In this document: piece by piece, positions 5,582 to 7,867 of the stretch | How the letters are laid out: each line of letters starts with the position of its first letter | How positions within the stretch are numbered: the stretch's first letter is position 1 | NCBI GenBank assembly: GCA_937870805.1 | Contig: CALMZT010001092.1 | Span: forward strand, 1 to 7,867 | Direction: 5' to 3' | DNA from: an uncultured Chloroflexota bacterium | GTDB taxonomy: Bacteria > Chloroflexota > Anaerolineae > Aggregatilineales > Phototrophicaceae | DNA: 7,867 nucleotides | Made by a program: the position numbers and the translations under genes | The notes under the pieces: model-generated | The model's database searches: none | The model's input: only the letters and a program-made list of their open reading frames with translations | Told to the model about the DNA's origin: nothing

Positions 5582-6670
5582 ATGACAATGAAACGTAAAC
5601 TGTACTTCGCAACCCTGCTCCTTTGCCTGTTGTTCGCTGTGACGATTGCCCCTGTCGCGGCGCTCGAATTCAACGAACTGTGCGCAGACTATAACCCCGA
5701 TGTGGGCGAACCCTCGCAGGACTGCCTCGACTACATGACAGATTTCCCGGAGCCGTTGACAGCGCAAGTGCCGCTGGATGGCGTGACGCTGGCGAATTTT
5801 AGCTACTGGCGCGTGGGACCTGAAGCGGTCAACCTGTTTGACGCACCTGGCGGCAGCGTCGTGGGACAGATCGAAGCGGGCTTCAACTTCGTGCGCGTCG
5901 TAAACACTACTGACGGTTGGTTGCAAACTCAGGATGGCATGTGGATAGCGGAATCTGACGCGCGCTGGTATGAGCCTTCATCGTTTCGCGGCGTGCTGCT
6001 GCTGGATAACCTTGAGCAGCCTTTCGCGTGGGTGCTAGGGGATATCCTCACCGTGCCCGCTCCGGGCGCGGAACAGTCGATGGAAACCGGGCGCTTCCTG
6101 CCACGCTACACACGCATCAATCTTTTCGCGGAGTATCAGGCGGAAGATGGCTGGTACTGGTACATGATCGGTCCCAACGAGTGGATTGAACAGCGTAACA
6201 TTTCGATCCCCAAGCTCGTTGAACGTCCCGAAGGCGTTGAGGGGCGTTGGGTGGCGATTGACATTTACGAGCAGACGATTATCGCCTACGAAGACGACAC
6301 GCCTGTGTTCTCGACGTTAGTGGCGACTGGGCTGCCAGGCACCGATACCAACGAAGGCATCTTCCAGATATGGGCGCGCGTTGCCAACGATACGATGTCG
6401 GGTTTCACAGGTGCCCCCAACAGCTACGCGCTGCAAAGTGTGCCCTGGGTGATGTACTTCGATGACTCGATCAGCCTGCATGGCACGTACTGGCATGACC
6501 TTTTCGGCTTCCGTCGCAGTCGTGGCTGTGTGAACATGACGATCAGCGACGCGCGCTGGCTGTTTGACTGGACGGCACAGGGCGAACCGAACGAAGACGG
6601 TGAAGTTGTGACTTACGTGTACGTCTATGCTTCTGGTGACTATCAGGGCGACGGTCCGCAGACGAAGTAA
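5582..6670 (+). CDS. Secreted SH3-domain L,D-transpeptidase (YkuD family)
   Basis: A 362-residue exported protein. Residues 1-28 form a signal peptide (MKRK, hydrophobic core, APVAA). An SH3-like region lies at about 75-130 (VNLFDAPGGSVVGQI followed by DGWLQTQDGMWI), and a second, weaker SH3-like stretch lies at about 155-208. The YkuD catalytic domain spans about 222-350, with the conserved His300 in SLHGTYWHD and the catalytic motif SRGCVNM, giving nucleophile Cys316 in the S-x-G-C-x-N pattern. Such enzymes form 3-3 crosslinks in peptidoglycan or attach proteins to it, outside the cytoplasmic membrane. Cys34 and Cys48 are just after the signal peptide and may pair. ATG 5582 was chosen because AAGAG (5572-5576) lies 5 bases upstream. 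ATG 5588 and ATG 5558 are in frame alternatives, and an upstream TTG at 5519 falls inside the promoter. Confidence 0.9.
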   Translation: MTMKRKLYFATLLLCLLFAVTIAPVAALEFNELCADYNPDVGEPSQDCLDYMTDFPEPLTAQVPLDGVTLANFSYWRVGPEAVNLFDAPGGSVVGQIEAGFNFVRVVNTTDGWLQTQDGMWIAESDARWYEPSSFRGVLLLDNLEQPFAWVLGDILTVPAPGAEQSMETGRFLPRYTRINLFAEYQAEDGWYWYMIGPNEWIEQRNISIPKLVERPEGVEGRWVAIDIYEQTIIAYEDDTPVFSTLVATGLPGTDTNEGIFQIWARVANDTMSGFTGAPNSYALQSVPWVMYFDDSISLHGTYWHDLFGFRRSRGCVNMTISDARWLFDWTAQGEPNEDGEVVTYVYVYASGDYQGDGPQTK

Positions 6671-6701
6671 TCGTTGATGAGATGAAACTTGCAGGGGCGA
6701 A

Positions 6702-6845
6702 ACATGTCGTTAACCCCTATCCCCCCAGCCCCCTTTCCCCGCCAGCAGAGAAAGGGGGAGAAAGACGGGCACGCACACGGCTTTCAAGTCTCTCTCCGCT
6801 GGCGTGTAAGCGAAGCGGCGAGATTTAGAGAGGGGTTAAACATGT
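6702..6845. repeat. Short inverted-repeat element (MITE/REP-like) in the gap after the L,D-transpeptidase gene
   Basis: The ends are inverted: ACATGT-CG-TTAACCCCT (6702-6718) against AGGGGTTAAACATGT (6831-6845), identical apart from the two-base insert. Inside, CCCCCTTTC (6729-6737) pairs with GAAAGGGGG (6750-6758). CGCCAGCAGAGA (6740-6751) also pairs with TCTCCGCTGGCG (6793-6804) with one mismatch, so two exclusive folds are possible. No real reading frame is evident. C-rich and G-rich hairpin elements of this kind are often dispersed in multiple copies in bacterial genomes. Copy number cannot be seen here and no target duplication was found. The remaining bases 6846-7011 hold only pyrimidine-rich sequence and the promoter of the next gene. 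Confidence 0.55.
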
Positions 6846-6967
6846 GGCATCAATTTTTAAATACTCTTATATTGCGCCTCTACCCTTTCTCACCCCAATA
6901 ATTTATGAATCCCCGCCTCACCGCATAATCTTCATATAACCTTTTTATCATTTGGCATCCCCTTTGG

Positions 6968-6976
6968 TGCTATAGT
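6968..6976 (+). promoter_or_regulatory. Extended -10 promoter element of the tandem unknown genes
   Basis: TGCTATAGT is an extended -10 box (TGnTATAAT type). A transcript would start near 6983 and give a leader of about 28 bases before the ATG at 7012. No good -35 box is seen at the right distance, which is tolerated for extended -10 promoters. It resembles the TGCTATAAA before the LOG operon. Confidence 0.4.
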
Positions 6977-7011
6977 TGAAATATTAGGCAATCATTGTTG
7001 GGTTTATTGTC

Positions 7012-7614
7012 ATGAAACGCGATCAAGCCTACGCGGAACTGTTCAAAACCAGTTTGTTGGATAAAATACAGGCGTTACTCGACGAGTTCGCCGAAGGTAA
7101 AATCAACCGCGATCAGTTTCATGCGCTGTATGAACGCTATAACAATCGTTTGCAGATCGTCGATCACGCCATTCTCACAGGGAACCCTGACGCGGTAGAG
7201 ATTGCGGAAACGGGTCCCTCGACCCTCGAAGTGCGCGAGGAAACAGAAGGTAAGGCGCTGGGCCTGGTGATTTACCACAACGCGAAAGGCGCGCTCATCG
7301 AAACGCTGGGCAGTTTTAATGTGCCGACGCCGCGCGTGCTGCCTGCCCTGCTGGAGTTCGTGCGTGCGCCGCAGGAAAATCGCACCGTGCGTGCCGGAGA
7401 AAATCAGTGGTTGTTGTTTGTCGGCGGCAGGTTCACGACGGTAGTCACGTTGTTTAAGAATGAGCCATCACGCATACAGGTGCGCGAAATCGAACGCCTG
7501 CATCGTGACTTTGAGAATGCCAATCATCATGCCTTTGAAAGCGGCGCTGTCGATGCCAAAACACTGGGCTATCCATTCGTCGCTTTTGTGCAGAGAAAGC
7601 TTGGGAAGGCGTAA
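7012..7614 (+). CDS. Conserved protein of unknown function, first of a tandem paralogous pair
   Basis: A 200-residue cytoplasmic protein without signal peptide or membrane segment. Residues about 10-58 are predicted helical by composition, with the block ALLDEFAEGKINRDQFHALY (21-40). Residues about 80-175 look like an alpha/beta domain (GKALGLVIYHN, LIETLGSF, WLLFVGGRFTTVVTLFKNEP, EIERLHRDFENAN). The alternation of strands with a central long helix is loosely like profilin or roadblock/longin folds, but no motif proves this. No function is recognised. The next gene, 2 bp downstream, is a paralogue, so the two probably form an operon and may make related subunits. No Shine-Dalgarno sequence of usual strength precedes the ATG. 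A leader starting at the extended -10 box would be short. Confidence 0.8.
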   Translation: MKRDQAYAELFKTSLLDKIQALLDEFAEGKINRDQFHALYERYNNRLQIVDHAILTGNPDAVEIAETGPSTLEVREETEGKALGLVIYHNAKGALIETLGSFNVPTPRVLPALLEFVRAPQENRTVRAGENQWLLFVGGRFTTVVTLFKNEPSRIQVREIERLHRDFENANHHAFESGAVDAKTLGYPFVAFVQRKLGKA

Positions 7615-7616
7615 CC

Positions 7617-7867
7617 ATGACTGACCCGAATACCAGAACGATCACCTTTATCGCGCAGCTCAAGACCAAAATTGACGCGCTGCTGGCAGAATTTGCAGCG
7701 GGCAAGCTGAACCGCGAACAGTTCCACGCCGTTTATGACCACTACAGCAGCCAACTGCGCATGGCAGAACAAGCACTCAACTCGGACGAAGCCATGCCGG
7801 AAGTCGACTCACCCGCGACGATGGCGATCATGGAAGCGCGCATGGGGAAGGCGCTCGGTGTCGTCAT
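7617..7867 (+). CDS. Second tandem paralogue, unknown function, cut by the window end
   Basis: The reading frame opens with ATG at 7617, 2 bases after the preceding stop codon, and stays open for 83 codons to the window edge. Residues 19-40 (ALLAEFAAGKLNREQFHAVY and the two residues before it) match the same positions of the preceding protein at 16 of 22 positions without a gap. GKALG follows at 77-81 against 80-84 in the first protein. The stretch between differs strongly (acidic, DEAMPEVDSP). The arrangement indicates tandem duplication and translational coupling. The C-terminal domain lies outside the window. Confidence 0.8.
   Translation, partial: MTDPNTRTITFIAQLKTKIDALLAEFAAGKLNREQFHAVYDHYSSQLRMAEQALNSDEAMPEVDSPATMAIMEARMGKALGVV

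Noticed and set aside
6729..6758. Intrinsic terminator for the L,D-transpeptidase gene
   Set aside because: The hairpin is GC-rich but is followed by AGAAAGAC, not by a T tract, on the plus strand.
6689..6901. A 70-residue plus-strand reading frame after the L,D-transpeptidase
   Set aside because: It is made mainly of the inverted-repeat element, has no ribosome binding site and resembles no protein.

Overview
The window looks like chromosomal DNA from an environmental bacterium, most likely a Chloroflexota (Anaerolineae-like) lineage. This is inferred from the style of the proteins: a secreted protein with a proline-rich linker and a cohesin-like tail, an SH3-plus-YkuD secreted L,D-transpeptidase, and a tandem pair of lineage-type hypothetical proteins. 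No rRNA or other marker is present, so the taxonomy is tentative.

Left part (1-1447). The 3' end of an alpha/beta hydrolase gene runs rightward and overlaps, tail to tail, a leftward gene for a small membrane zincin-like protein (HELLH motif). That gene overlaps the end of a LOG-type nucleotide 5'-monophosphate phosphoribohydrolase gene, so the two leftward genes form a likely two-gene operon with a recognisable promoter.

Mobile element (about 1448-2706). A roughly 1.26 kb IS4-type insertion sequence lies between two leftward genes. Its inverted repeats are intact. Its transposase is broken by two opposite frameshifts and, by inference, an internal deletion near the C terminus. A strong hairpin hides the transposase ribosome binding site and start codon, as in other IS elements that silence read-through transcription.

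Middle part (2723-5495). A leftward gene encodes a 522-residue secreted two-domain protein. It is divergent from a rightward gene that is clearly a KduD-type dehydrogenase (uronate/pectin catabolism). The roughly 450 bp between them holds the most unusual structure in the window: a 12-bp closing stem (4471-4482 with 4628-4639) enclosing a chain of at least four further hairpins. Two helices need G-U pairs that exist only if the plus strand is transcribed. This points to a structured RNA of about 169 nt, either a leader of kduD or a separate ncRNA.

Right part (5496-7867). A promoter precedes a secreted L,D-transpeptidase gene. After it comes a 341-bp gap containing a short inverted-repeat (MITE/REP-like) element, then a promoter and two tandem paralogous genes of unknown function separated by 2 bp. 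The second runs off the window.

The genes do not form one pathway. The themes are cell-surface or secreted functions (zincin-like protein, cohesin-like protein, L,D-transpeptidase), small-molecule catabolism (LOG, KduD), and one unknown tandem family.
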